Position numbers and translations under genes: made by a program
In this document: positions 8,714-19,081 of the stretch, one piece after another
Layout: the number at the start of each line of letters is the position of its first letter
How positions within the stretch are numbered: position 1 is the stretch's first letter
The notes under the pieces: generated by a model
Databases searched by the model: none
What the model was told of the DNA's origin: nothing
The model's input: the letters and a program-made list of their open reading frames with translations, nothing else
Origin: Sphaerolaimus hirsutus
Taxonomy: Eukaryota > Nematoda > Chromadorea > Monhysterida > Sphaerolaimidae
Direction: 5' to 3'
DNA length: 64,000 bases
Assembly: GCA_964036195.1 (NCBI GenBank)
Contig: OZ038459.1
Location: 24,301,206-24,365,205 of the forward strand

Positions 8714-10800
8714 GCCGAGTGTTCTGTACTCGGGTGCGTTGTGTACGTGGGACGTGGGACGGGAATATATTGGGATGGGGAGCAAATATATGGAATAAAC
8801 CAGCACAGAAATTTGGAATATGTACATTGTTCTGTACCCGGGGTGAGTTGTGTGCGGGTGCGGGATGTATAAATATATTTACATTCATGTCACTTTATTC
8901 ATCAAATTATGGTAAAACTTTGTGCAAATATACGTAACGCACACAAATATAGAAAGTATAGAATGATCAGCGACAATCAGCGTTGTCATAGGCACCCATA
9001 GGTGCGTTCTGTACATTGGTACATTCTGTACATGGTTGCGTTTTAGACACAGAAATTCACAATGTCTCAGCATCTGACAACATTATATATGAATGGAAAT
9101 ACACGTGACTTGTCACTTAACTTGTCAGCAAAAAATTATCAGTCAAAACTTGACACTTGCTGAACCCAGATAAAAATGTTGTAAAAGAACAGGGAAATGC
9201 AATAATTGCACATTACCATAAAACCAATTTACAGAAAAACCAATAATGCACCCACGTACACAACGCACCCTAGTACAGAATGCATAACAGACCATCCAGT
9301 GTTGCCGAGAGTTCTGTACTTGGGTGCGTTGTGTACGTGGGACGTGGTACGCAAATATATTGGGGTTGGGACGTAAACTGGTGGAATATACAGCACAGAA
9401 AATTGGGGATATGTAAATCGGGATGTGAATATATTTACATACATGTCACTTTATTCATCAAATTATGGTAAAACTTTGTGCAAATATACGTAACACACAC
9501 AAATATAGAATGTATAGAATGATCAGCAACAATCAGTGTTGTCATAGGCACCCATAGGTGTGTTCTGTACATGGTTGCGTTTTAGACACGGAAATTCACG
9601 ATGTCTCAGCATCAAGAAAACGAGCAACATATAAACTTTAAAGTGACAAGACAAGTATTCTGAAACTGACAACATTATATATGAATGGAAATACACGTAA
9701 CTTGTCACTTAACTTGTCAGCAAAACATTATCAGTCAAAACTTGACACTTGCGGAACTCAGATAAATATGTGGTAAAAGAACAAGGAAACGCAATAATTG
9801 CACATTACAATAAAACCAATTTACAGAAAAACCAATAATGCACCCACGTACACAACGCACCCGAGTACAGAACGCATAACAGACCATCCAGTGTTGCCAG
9901 GCATTCTGTACTCGGGTGCGTTGTGTACGTGGGACGTGGTATGCGAATATATTGGGGTTGGGACATAAACTGGTGGAATATACCAGCACAGAAAATTGGG
10001 GATATGTAAATCGTTCTGTACCTGGGTGAGTTGTGTACGGGTGCGGGATGTGAATACATTTACATTGCTTTTCATGCCACTTTATTTATCAAATAATTGT
10101 AAAACTTTGTGCAAATATACAGGGGTGGGCATTTTCAGTTACCGCTGGAAAAACGCGATAGCTTGAGCTATGGTTGAGCTATCACAGTGAAATTTTAACA
10201 CAATCGAGTAGACTCCATAGGACACCTATTCTGAAGTTTGCAACCAAAACGGCCACATTTTGTGTGGGTTATGGAACACACAGTTTTTTTTGTGTAATTT
10301 TGTGTCTTAACCCCCTTTATCTCGGGACTGGGGTACTGTTCGAGAAAAAAAAAGAATTTGGTCGTAGCCCCGACCCCAAACCCCAACATATTTACTCAAA
10401 GGGCATCAAAATCGGCCAATGTACGACAGATTGGGACGACGCCAAAGCCAGTGACCCCCCCCCCCCCTCAAATGCCACCCTTGATTTATCCTATCGTGAC
10501 GCCGAGTCACAAAATTACACTAAAAACTGTGTGTTCCACAACTCACCCAAAATGTGCCCGTTTGGGTTGCAAACTTCAGAATAGGTGTCCTATGGAGTGT
10601 ACTCTATTGTGTTAAAATTTCACTGTGATAGCTCAACCATAGCTCAAGCTATCGCGTTTTTCCAGCAGTAACTGAAAATGCCCACCCCTGTACATAATGT
10701 ACCCACGTACACAACGCACTCAAGTATAGTATGATCGGCAACAATCAGCTTTCAGTGGGGTGGGGACGTAAACGGGAATATACCAGCACAGGAAATTAGC
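8714..10800. repeat. Three tandem units of about 590 bp
   Basis: The landmark TTCTGTACTCGGGTGCGTTG recurs at about 8720, 9310 (one mismatch) and 9905. Units are about 589 and 593 bp apart and contain TGTACA-centred words in both orientations plus a GGCACCCATAGGTG segment. The third unit is interrupted by a 571-bp MITE (10120-10690) and decays by 10800. Confidence 0.8.
10120..10690. mobile_element. TA-flanked MITE, CAGGGGTGGGC family, copy 1
   Basis: Ends CAGGGGTGGGCATTTTCAGT and complement, TIRs of roughly 90 bp, each flanked by TA. The inner part of each arm carries words such as TTTGCAACC and CGGCCACATTTTG and a long C run. A second copy is at 48553-49107. TA target suggests Tc1/mariner/pogo-type mobilisation. 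Confidence 0.82.
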
Positions 10801-11172
10801 AGATACTAGCGATAAACATTTCAATGTTTGTACCTCCTCTTAAGTCCACATCCTCTTAAGTTTTTTTTTAAACATCAAGTTAAAAAACAACGTTTTTTTT
10901 CAACCCTACTTCCGACACAAAGAACGCCACAAGCTGCCGCGCACGAATGGGTTACGCGTGTGGTTCATGTAATGAGTTGATAAAATTGCATAAAATTGAT
11001 ATTTTTGAAACATTGCCGGTTTTTATGAGTCAGCATTTTGAAACATAAAAACGAAGTTTATTGCTAGAATATTTTTACTCTGATGCAAATTAAATATCAA
11101 AGCAAAATACTTAGGTAATCAATTTGACCAAGAAATGTCATCACTAATCTCACACACACTTGATGTCTACAG
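10801..11172. other. Non-coding stretch before the SET exon
   Basis: AT-rich sequence with no TIR or coding signal. It ends in a usable acceptor (GTCTACAG, 11165-11172) for the SET exon. Confidence 0.4.
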
Positions 11173-11464
11173 GGACTGAACGTTTGCTGTGTAAAGAACA
11201 GCGAATGTTGCACGACGTTGAACAGGAACATGAACAGTTCAAAAGTGTACTAAACAATCCTGATGAAGGGTTGCGCATCTTTCAATGCTCCACAAAGGGA
11301 CGAGCTGTTTGCGCTACTAGAAATTTCTCTAAGGGCCAGATTGTATGTGAATATAGAGGCAAATACTTGCCCTACCTCGAGGGACTTAAACGTCAGAAAA
11401 TGTTGGATGCTAATGGAGACGAGCGATCATTTCTTTACCAAGTCGACAGCCTTGGACGTTTCTT
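11173..11464 (+). CDS. KMT5A-like SET domain, N-terminal half (single exon)
   Basis: Exon bounded by GTCTACAG and CTT/GTGAGT. Near its middle, KGRAVCATRNFSKGQIVCEY followed by RGKYL matches the opening of KMT5A/SETD8-type SET domains (the KGRGV, ATR, F-x-KG and VEYxGxL pattern). The residues LYQ..GR that follow correspond to the strand before the Cys-Val-Asp-Ala segment. KMT5A enzymes monomethylate histone H4 lysine 20. The usual KGRGV is KGRAV here, so a SAM-pocket glycine is alanine. The NHS and ELxxDY catalytic motifs would be in later exons, and none is visible before 11847. The upstream part (LLCKEQRMLHDVEQEHEQF) is helical and charged. Probably a broken or transposon-captured gene. SET identity is firm, KMT5A subfamily likely. 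Confidence 0.75.
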
Positions 11465-11846
11465 GTGAGTTGAGTAAAAGGCAGTGACCAGGGATGTAGC
11501 CAGGATTTTGGAGCGGGGATTTGTAGGTAGGGTTCAAAATGGATAAATATGTCAAAAACTGAAAAGTCAAATGACAAGTCGCTCTACTTTCACTTTTTCA
11601 GTTGAAAAAAGTGATAAATATGTTGAAAACGCATTTGACTTTTCAATTTTCAACATATTTATCACTTTTTCAAGTGAAAAAGTGAAAAGTCAAATGACAA
11701 GTTACTTTAATTTTCACATTTTCACTTGAAAAAAGTCATAAATATGATGAAAACTCAATGGACTTTACATAGACTTCTTAATTTATTTATCACATTTTTG
11801 TCAATTGGCAAGGTGTTGAATTGGCCCAAGGTGTTTCATTTATCAG
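11465..11846. repeat. Intron-like spacer with iterated AAGTGAAAA palindromes
   Basis: Starts with a GTGAGT donor and ends with the acceptor TTTATCAG. It contains TAGGGTTCAAAATGG near 11529 and then repeated, mutually inverted words (GATAAATATGTTGAAAA, AAAAGTCAAATGACAAGT). This resembles the iterated-core TIR elements elsewhere in the window, but the right terminus is not clear. Confidence 0.5.
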
Positions 11847-12012
11847 TACAGGGCACAGTGTGATAGTGGAGGATGCGAAGAATGAGCTGCATGAGAGCAG
11901 CACAGTGAAAAATGCCAATGCAAAACGACCAAGCCGTATTGGAGTTGTGCTGTATTTACACAGGGGATTGGTGAGCCCTAACCATGGTGCTCCCTGTCTA
12001 AGTACAAGATGA
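11847..12012 (+). CDS. TET/JBP-like 2OG-Fe(II) dioxygenase, C-terminal exon
   Basis: The frame contains GHSVIVEDAKNELHES, then a Lys-Asn-Ala-Asn segment, RPSRIGVVLYLHRG and PNHG. This lines up with the conserved C-terminal core of TET/JBP 5-methylcytosine dioxygenases: the iron-ligand His, the AKxELH segment, KNPN, the PTRI arginine that binds 2-oxoglutarate, VFYQH and PxHG. Iron-ligand and co-substrate residues look intact. The HxD motif lies further upstream in such proteins and was not found. The exon follows acceptor TTTATCAG, ends in TGA, and is followed by AATAAA 138 bp on, so it is a terminal exon. It is phase-compatible with the SET exon, though a genuine fusion is doubtful. It is a cargo gene or captured fragment inside the giant element. 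Confidence 0.72.
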
Positions 12013-12150
12013 TGCTGTTCCAAGTCCTTTGTAGCAGAACCAACCCAACGGCCCTCTTCAGGGCTACCATTTGTGCAAGAGACGAATTGTGCAATTTGCA
12101 TGTTTGTGGCGGACATGTGGCGGACCTAAAGTTCGTGACGGAAACAGCCA

Positions 12151-12156
12151 AATAAA
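12151..12156 (+). terminator. AATAAA polyadenylation signal
   Basis: AATAAA 138 bp after the TGA of the TET-like exon, in the correct orientation. Confidence 0.5.
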
Positions 12157-12590
12157 GAGCCAAGAATTCAGCAATGTTACTTGGACATGCTCTACAAGCT
12201 GATTTGGCAGTGAGTCCGATTTGGCCAAAGTTGAATGTCCCGAAATGGAAATTATAGGTCCATGGGTTTTACAGGTTTTTTGCTGACTTTTTTCGTTATG
12301 GTGCTCTTATGTCAGCATTGTCTCTTTATGATGAAATTCTACTCCTATATAGCACATAGGGACTGAATTTACCCTACTTTGTGCACCTCACATCCGACAC
12401 GGCCCACCCTCTAGGGTTACCTTTGGATGCTCTGTGAGGTTTTTCAGTCTAAGTATATCAAATCAAAAATAGTTCCAGGTTTTTTCCACCTTTTTTACCA
12501 ATGCCTATACCTGGAATTTGTCTTAAGTTCTTTACAAATACACATTGCATGGGTGGGGTGGGAAGAGGCGATTTTAGACAGTCACTTTGG

Positions 12591-14146
12591 TAGTGATGTA
12601 AAAAGCGCCAGACCTTTGGCGCCAAGCGCCATGGCGCTTTTGGCATGCGAAGGCCAAGCGCCAATGGCGCCACAGCAAAATAGCGCCAAAAGCGCCATGG
12701 CGCTTTTCTAGGCCATGGCGCCAAGCGCCAATGGCGCCAGGGGATGATGGCGCCAAGCGCTAATAGCGCCAGCGCCAAAAAATTTGCTGCATAAAGTGTA
12801 TCCGCTGCAATTTGCTGCATAAAGTGCATATGTTTTTGTATCCAAATGTTCACATGAGATTTGGAGTCAACAATAACATAATTTGGATACAAAACATAAG
12901 ATTTCAAAATAAAACATGAGATTTGAACACAATTTGCTTGACAATTGATACTTGAATTTGACAATTTACACTTTACTTTACATTTGTCATGACAGTTGAC
13001 ACTTTGCGTGACATTTTACATGACATTTGCCACTTTACAATGCTTGGGACTGCCCCCAGATCCATGAATAAACAGGTAGAGACTCAAGCAATGAGACAAA
13101 ATTTTACAAAAACATATGAATTTTTATACAATTTTACAAAAATACAAATTTTTATACAATTTTACAAAAAATTTACAAAAATTCGAATTTTTATACAATT
13201 TTTATTTTTATTCTTAAATTTTCCATTTTATTTTATTTTATTTTATTCTTGAATATTCCATTTTATTTTTATTTTATTTTTATTTTTTTCTGAGATTTTG
13301 CCAACCCTGCACATATACCATATTTCCTCGAAATACCCCCTTCAATGAACCCCCCCCCCCCTCGAAATACACCCCGTCTGGAATAAGGTAGATCATGTAT
13401 CCAATGAACATGATACATTTTTAGCTGCGAATTTACATCGCAGCTATACATGGCCTTGTTTATGGAACGATCTATGGTAATATGAACAAAATATATCCTA
13501 TTTGATCATCTAATTACATTTTCGGTACAAAAAACTATACTTTACTATGACACTTCATAAAAAATTCTCCCCTCAAAATTTGCACCCTGAAAAAATAAAC
13601 CCCCTGGGTGTATTTCGAGGAAATAAGGAAGTTACTTCATGCCGGTACTTCATACCACAGCATCAATACAACTTCATTTGCAATATAATGCGACACTATG
13701 CATTTGAACGCTGTTCGTCGGCTCGTCATCAAGCCTTGAATTGAGATGAAAACCAGTTGACATAAAATGTCGTTGAAAACTAGTGCGTGTAGGCCCATTT
13801 TTTGGTAAAAGTTTTGAATATCCTTGCAATTGCATGGACATGGTTTACAAAATAAGCAACTAGAGGGTTTGTTCTTCCTGTAACACACTTACAGTAACAC
13901 ATTTATTTATGTAACTCATGCAGGCAAGGTCTTTTTACATAAGAAAAATGATTATTTTTTTGTACTACTTGGCGCTTTATAAAACACTAGCGCCAAGCGC
14001 CAATGGCGCCACGACATCATAGGGCCAAGCGCCAAAAGCGCCATGGCGCTTTTCGGTAGCACAGCGCCAAGCGCCAAAAGCGCCATGGCGCTTTTTGCTT
14101 TGGTGCTAGCGCCAAGCGCCAGCGCCATGGCGCTTTTACATCACTA
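12591..14146. mobile_element. hAT-like element with GGCGCC-iterated arms, copy 1
   Basis: Ends TAGTGATGTAAAAAGCGCC and complement, flanked by a perfect 8-bp duplication CACTTTGG (12583-12590, 14147-14154). TAGTG fits YARNG. Arms (12600-12780 and 13980-14140) are arrays of GGCGCCAAGCGCCAATGGCGC. The middle holds another repeat (12785-13310, also found around 47600-49860) and a nested CCGTATTTCC MITE. No transposase. Confidence 0.9.
13318..13628. repeat. CCGTATTTCC-family MITE, copy P2, nested
   Basis: Ends CCATATTTCCTCGAAATA and complement. Left flank TA, right flank AA. Poly-C tract near the left end. Lies inside the 12591-14146 element. Confidence 0.7.
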
Positions 14147-14154
14147 CACTTTGG

Positions 14155-15348
14155 TACTTCTATTTAAGTACACATTTCTGTAGGCTACCTTTACCCCCAC
14201 CGCGACAAAAAGTACCTTTTGGATGTGAAAATATAACAGTTGACAACAGTGCTTCTTTATTACATGTGTGTTGACATATTAGCTAAAAAGTTGCCAGAGT
14301 TTTATCCCATCTCCCAAAAAAATAGATGACCTGGACTAACAGGGTTGCTGCACGCGCCCCAGGTCGCACATTTTATATATCGTATTTATACTATACAGTG
14401 TATAAAATGACTGAATCCCTGTTATTCTAATCAAGAAGCAGGGGTTTTCAATTGAAAACCCCTTCTAAAAGATATGCCGACTACCAAAGGGTGGCCTTCA
14501 GAGCCGAAATGGATGCCTTGCTTTCCTTCTGGGGTAAAATAAATACTGTACAAAATTAATTCTGTACAAATCTGGCCGTGTTCTATTTTTGAGGGGTGTC
14601 CAAAGTGATTGAAACGAGAAGTTTGCGGGTTCGAGTATGTTGCACAATATAGTGAAGCGTAGCCAGTGATAGCATCATTTGCACCCTGAAATTTATCGGA
14701 TTTGAGATTTCGGTAGGCCCCCTATGCTGATTCACACAAATAGATTATCCCACAATGTAATGAAAATATCAAAGGGGTGCACTGAGACCAGATTTCAATT
14801 TTACTTGACAAATCACTGTAATTATGTTTTTCCAGAGGTTGCACATTATTAAAACATGAACAAATTTTGAGGGTTTATTTGAGATCAAATGCATGTTAAA
14901 ATTAAGTCAAAATTAGTAAAAAATTGAACGTTTTGAAAATAATGAAATGAGCTGTCTGTATGAACGTTTTTGCACATTTCTTTTGCAATTGTTTTTTTCT
15001 TGACAATTGTTCTACAAATATTTTTGACAACTTCACATATTTCATGTTCCATATTCATAATATTAAACATTTTGATATGAATTTCACCAATAAATGTTGC
15101 TGGACAAAAAAAGTACAGATGACACTCCAGCGATATGCACCATGGTCAAACATGCAGGAAATCAGTAATAGTATCAGGACGAGAGTGCACTGAGATGCAT
15201 GAGCACTGGCCGTGTGCTGGGCCGATTAGGCCCAAATATCGCCGCTTAGCCGATCAACTTGGCATTCCCAGCCGCTAATTTTGATTGGCCGCGGCCGCGA
15301 TTTCTCTTTGTTGTGCAACAGGCTCGCAGTCGAGACTGTGCACAGATT
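14155..15348. other. No gene recognised
   Basis: AT-rich sequence with short unconvincing frames. A GC-richer stretch near 15190-15300 (CCGCTTAGCCGATCAACTTGG) has no recognisable function. Confidence 0.4.
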
Positions 15349-15464
15349 GCGTTAATGTGCACAGATTGCGTCACATCAAAGTGATCACAGTCTCCCTGAA
15401 AAATTTTCCTGGGATTATACTCCAAATTTCAACAGATGTGATGCAATTTGAATACGGCACCACA

Positions 15465-15472
15465 TATAAATA
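15465..15472 (+). promoter_or_regulatory. TATA-like box in repeat unit
   Basis: TATAAATA conserved at the matching place in R2 (17327-17334) and R4 (26274-26281), each followed at a constant distance by AATTCAGTGTCTCC. The constant context suggests a Pol II promoter, perhaps from an LTR-like or other mobile repeat. No transcript evidence. Confidence 0.4.
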
Positions 15473-15826
15473 GCGCGCCGCGGCATCACCAATTCAGTGT
15501 CTCCATTTTTTGAAAAGTTTTTTTGACGCGTGGCGGCGGGCTGGTGCGCCTATGGCCCTAGGTATGGATAGTTTTTATGTAAGATGTCTTCGTGCACTTC
15601 CACATAACTATCAATGTTTCCTTTTTTGGCACTATATATTTGGTGCACATGTGTCGCGTTCCGTTTTTCCGGCCAGTTAAAAAACGCACCTGTGTACAGA
15701 ACGCACCCGTGTACAGATCCCACACCTGAAAATGTAATTTCGCTAGCCATGTGATTAGCATATCATTAGTTTTTCCATCACTTTTGCACCCGAAAACACT
15801 TCCTTATAACCACTTATACTCTGTAT

Positions 15827-16469
15827 TAGGGTGTCAAAAAAATTTTTTTACGGAAAACGGAAACGGAAACGGAAATTTTTTTTCAGTGGCCGGAAAATGG
15901 AACGGAAAACGGAAAAAAATTTGCACTTGGCGGAAAACGGAAACGGAAACGGAAAAAAATTTTCAGCGGCCGGAAAACGGAAAAAGAGGCCGGAAAAACG
16001 GAAACGGAAAAATCAAATTTGCACGGAAATGGGAAAAACTTGCTGGAAATCGGATAAAATTTGCTGAATTTTTGCTGGAAGTGAAAAAAAATTGCAGTAA
16101 TTTTGCTGGAAACAGAAATTTTTTTACATCATTGACAATCTGCATGAATTTTTGCCAGTTTGGCTGATCAGAAGACCGAAAGTTGAGCCGGAAAAAGGTA
16201 AAATGAGGTGGAAAAATGGAAAATTGAGGCGTAAAATGGAAAAAAAGGCGGAAATTGAGGCGGAAAATGGAAAAAAGGCGGAAAAACTGAACATTTAGCC
16301 GGAAAACGGAAAATGAGCCGGAAAAACGGAAACGGAAAAAAATGTTGCCGGAAAACGGAATGGAAAACGGAAAAAAAATTTCAGCAGCCGGAAAACGGAA
16401 CGGAAAACGGAAAAAATTTGCCTGCGGAAAACGGAAACGGAAAACGGAAAACGGAAATTTGACACCCTA
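15827..16469. mobile_element. hAT-like element with (GGAAACGG)n core
   Basis: Ends TAGGGTGTCAAA and TTTGACACCCTA, with perfect 8-bp duplication CTCTGTAT (15819-15826, 16470-16477). The uninterrupted site is present in R2 near 17680 (ACTCTGTATAAACTC). Nearly the whole element is iterated GGAAAACGGAAACGG with scattered GCCGGAAAA. Non-autonomous. Confidence 0.93.
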
Positions 16470-17210
16470 CTCTGTATAAACTCTTTATACTATTTTTTGA
16501 GCTGCTGCTTAAGCCCACAGCTGCACGTTGCAGTGCCACATAGGGCCCACACACGCTAGTTGACATCGACAACAAATGTGAACTGGTGCCGATCCCTATT
16601 CGACGCTTGCTGACTAGCGCCTTTCAAATGCAAGTTTTGAATTGGGAACGGAACCAGTTGACATTTGGTGTTGACGCGTTCTGTACACGGGTGCGTTCTG
16701 TACATGGGTGGGTAAGGCTTCCGCTGGCCACCGCCGCCTTCCATCTACCCTATTTCTTCTAAGGGCGCCCTTCTAGTTTTTGCCGTTTTTTACCTACCCA
16801 AGGTTAAAGTGTTACGTTTATATGTACTGTATAATAGAATGATGATTCAGAGTTCATTCAACATTTGATGTTAAAACATTGCAAAGCTTGCCAGAAAGGT
16901 GGGCACAGGTTACATAGCATGAAGTACTTCCTTTCCAGTTAATTTGAAGGGTGTGCTTCTAAAAGTACTGATCTACAAATTTTTCAAATTAAGAGTTAGG
17001 ACCATTTTGGGGGTCCCCATAAAAATGCGCTTCAAAAATATATATTATAGGTGGGGGAGCGAAATTCAATTTTGAGATATGGGGGGTCAAAAAAAGCAAA
17101 AAAATCGCAAAATACTGTTTTTGAAATTTTAAAAGTACCAATCTACAGGTCGATTTAGATGGACTTGGTATAATTTCAGCAGTCAGTGTCAACTGACAGG
17201 TTTTACACTT

Positions 17211-18415
17211 GCGTTAATGTGCACAGATTGCGTCACATCAAAGTGATCACAGTCTCCCTGAAAAATTTTCCTGGGATTATACTCCAAATTTCAACAGATG
17301 TGATGCAATTTGAATACGGCACCGCATATAAATAGCGCCGCGGCATCACCAATTCAGTGTCTCCATTTTTTGAAAAGTTTTTTTGACGCGTGGCGGCGGG
17401 CTGGTGGGCCTATGGCCCTATGGATAGTTTTTATGTAAGATGTCTTCGTGCACTTCCACATAACTATCAATGTTTCCTTTTTTGGCACTATATATTTGGT
17501 GCACATGTGTCGCGTTCCGTTTTTCCGGCCAGTTAAAAAACGCACCCGTGTACAGAACGCACCCGTGTACAGATCCCACACCTGAAAATGTAATTTCGCT
17601 AGCCATGTGATTAGCATATCATTAGTTTTTCCCATCACTTTTGCACCCGAAAACACTTCCTTATAAACACTTATACTCTGTATAAACTCTTTATACTTTT
17701 TTTTGAGCTGCTGCTTAAGCCCACAGCTGCACGTTGCAGTGCCACATAGGGCCCACACACGCTAGTTGACATCGACAACAAATGTGAACTGGTGCCGATC
17801 CCTATTCGACGCTTGCTGACTAGCGCCGTTCAAACGCAAGTTTTGAATTGGGAATGGAACCAGTTGACATTTGGTGTTGACGCGTTCTGTACACAGGTGC
17901 GTTCTGTACATGGGTGGGTAAGGCTTCCGCTGGCCACCGCCGCCTTCCATCTACCCTATTTCTTCTAAGGGCGCCCTTCTAGTTTTTGCCGTTTTTTACC
18001 CGCCCAAGGTTAAAGTGTTACGTTTATATGTACTGTATAATAGAATGATGATTCAGAGTTCATTCAACATTTGATGTTAAAACATTTCAAAGCTTGCCAG
18101 AAAGGTGGGCACAGGTTACATAGCATGAAGTACTTCCTTTCCAGTTAATTTGAAGGGTGTGCTTCTAAAAGTACCGATCTACAAATTTTTCAAATTAGAG
18201 TTAGGACCATTTTGGGGGTCCCCATAAAAATGCGCTTCAAAAATATATATTATATGTGGGGGAGCGAAATTCAATTTTGAGATATGGGGGGTCAAAAAAA
18301 GCAAAAAAATCGCAAAATACTGTTTTTGAAATTTTAAAAGTACCGATCTACAGGTCGATTTAGATGGACTCGGTATTATTTCAGCAGACAGTGTCAACTG
18401 ACAGGTTTTACACTT
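17211..18415. repeat. Repeat unit R2 (1205 bp, empty-site copy)
   Basis: Direct tandem partner of R1, highly similar throughout, without the GGAAACGG element. Contains the TATA-like box at 17327-17334 and the word TAAAAGTACCGATCTACA twice. Confidence 0.88.
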
Positions 18416-18589
18416 CGGTGCCAACTTTAAATATAATACTGTCAACTAGAGCAAAGTTGGCACCTAAAATCAGTTTTGCAGCAATAAACAAGAAGAAAAT
18501 GTTGTTCAACTCTCTACCTGGAAAGAAAACCTTTGTGATTTTATTGGATTTATTTCATAAAATTGTGATTTTGTGATCAAAATTTACTA

Positions 18590-18840
18590 CTGAACATGCA
18601 AAGAAAAATATCAAAAGTGGTTCAATGAAAGGAGCCATTTCAAGATTGTGGAGAAAATCTGCGTGGGAAACTCAGTTCTAATACTGCAAATTGGAAAAAC
18701 AAATTAGCACCAAAATATTGTGGTCCATTAACAGTAAAAAATTTGGCTAACAATATGATCACATTAATTGACACAAAAATGGAGACATAATGACAGCTCG
18801 TGTGGAATCAGTCTACAAAATTCCAACATTTGAAGAGTAA
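18590..18840 (+). pseudogene. Degenerate retroelement integrase C-terminal fragment
   Basis: Broken frames include NKLAPKYCGPLTVKN and, after a frameshift, ARVESVYKIP. This is the pattern of the GPY/F module after the integrase core of Ty3/gypsy-like elements (K-L-x-P-K-x-x-G-P, then a Val-x-x-Val-Tyr/Lys segment). Stops and a frameshift show it is dead. It is unlike the integrase at 35530-37152, so it is a second, older retroelement. Confidence 0.45.
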
Positions 18841-19081
18841 ATAAATTTCTAGAAAATCTTTAAATTAATCAAAATGTCTCCATAAAGAAAAACTAACCAC
18901 AAACCGAAATTCACTAACAAATCACAAACCAAAATTTCAACACAATGAGGCAAAGCAATGAGCTATTAATTGCATTTTGATTACTCAAAGAAAACAACAA
19001 CATTTAAATTATGGAAATTATTTTGAAAAAATGCTCATTCCATTGCAACCAAGGCACATAGTTTGCGATCCACCGAGTATA

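Larger units (their letters stand above)
15349..17210. repeat. Repeat unit R1 (1.2 kb plus a hAT insertion)
   Basis: First of two head-to-tail units starting GCGTTAATGTGCACAGATTG and ending with CAACTGACAGGTTTTACACT. Contains a TATA-like TATAAATA (15465-15472) followed about 27 bp later by AATTCAGTG, a promoter-like spacing. It also carries TGTACA-centred words and a 643-bp hAT-like element absent from R2. Related partial copies lie at 24207-25108 and 26266-27070. Confidence 0.85.

Noticed and set aside
11173-12012. A true SET-TET fusion protein
   Set aside because: Although phase-compatible, the SET catalytic half and the TET HxD region are both missing between the exons, so a fusion would be non-functional.
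15751-16167. 138-codon frame rich in Gly/Asn/Lys
   Set aside because: Translation of the GGAAACGG array of a MITE.
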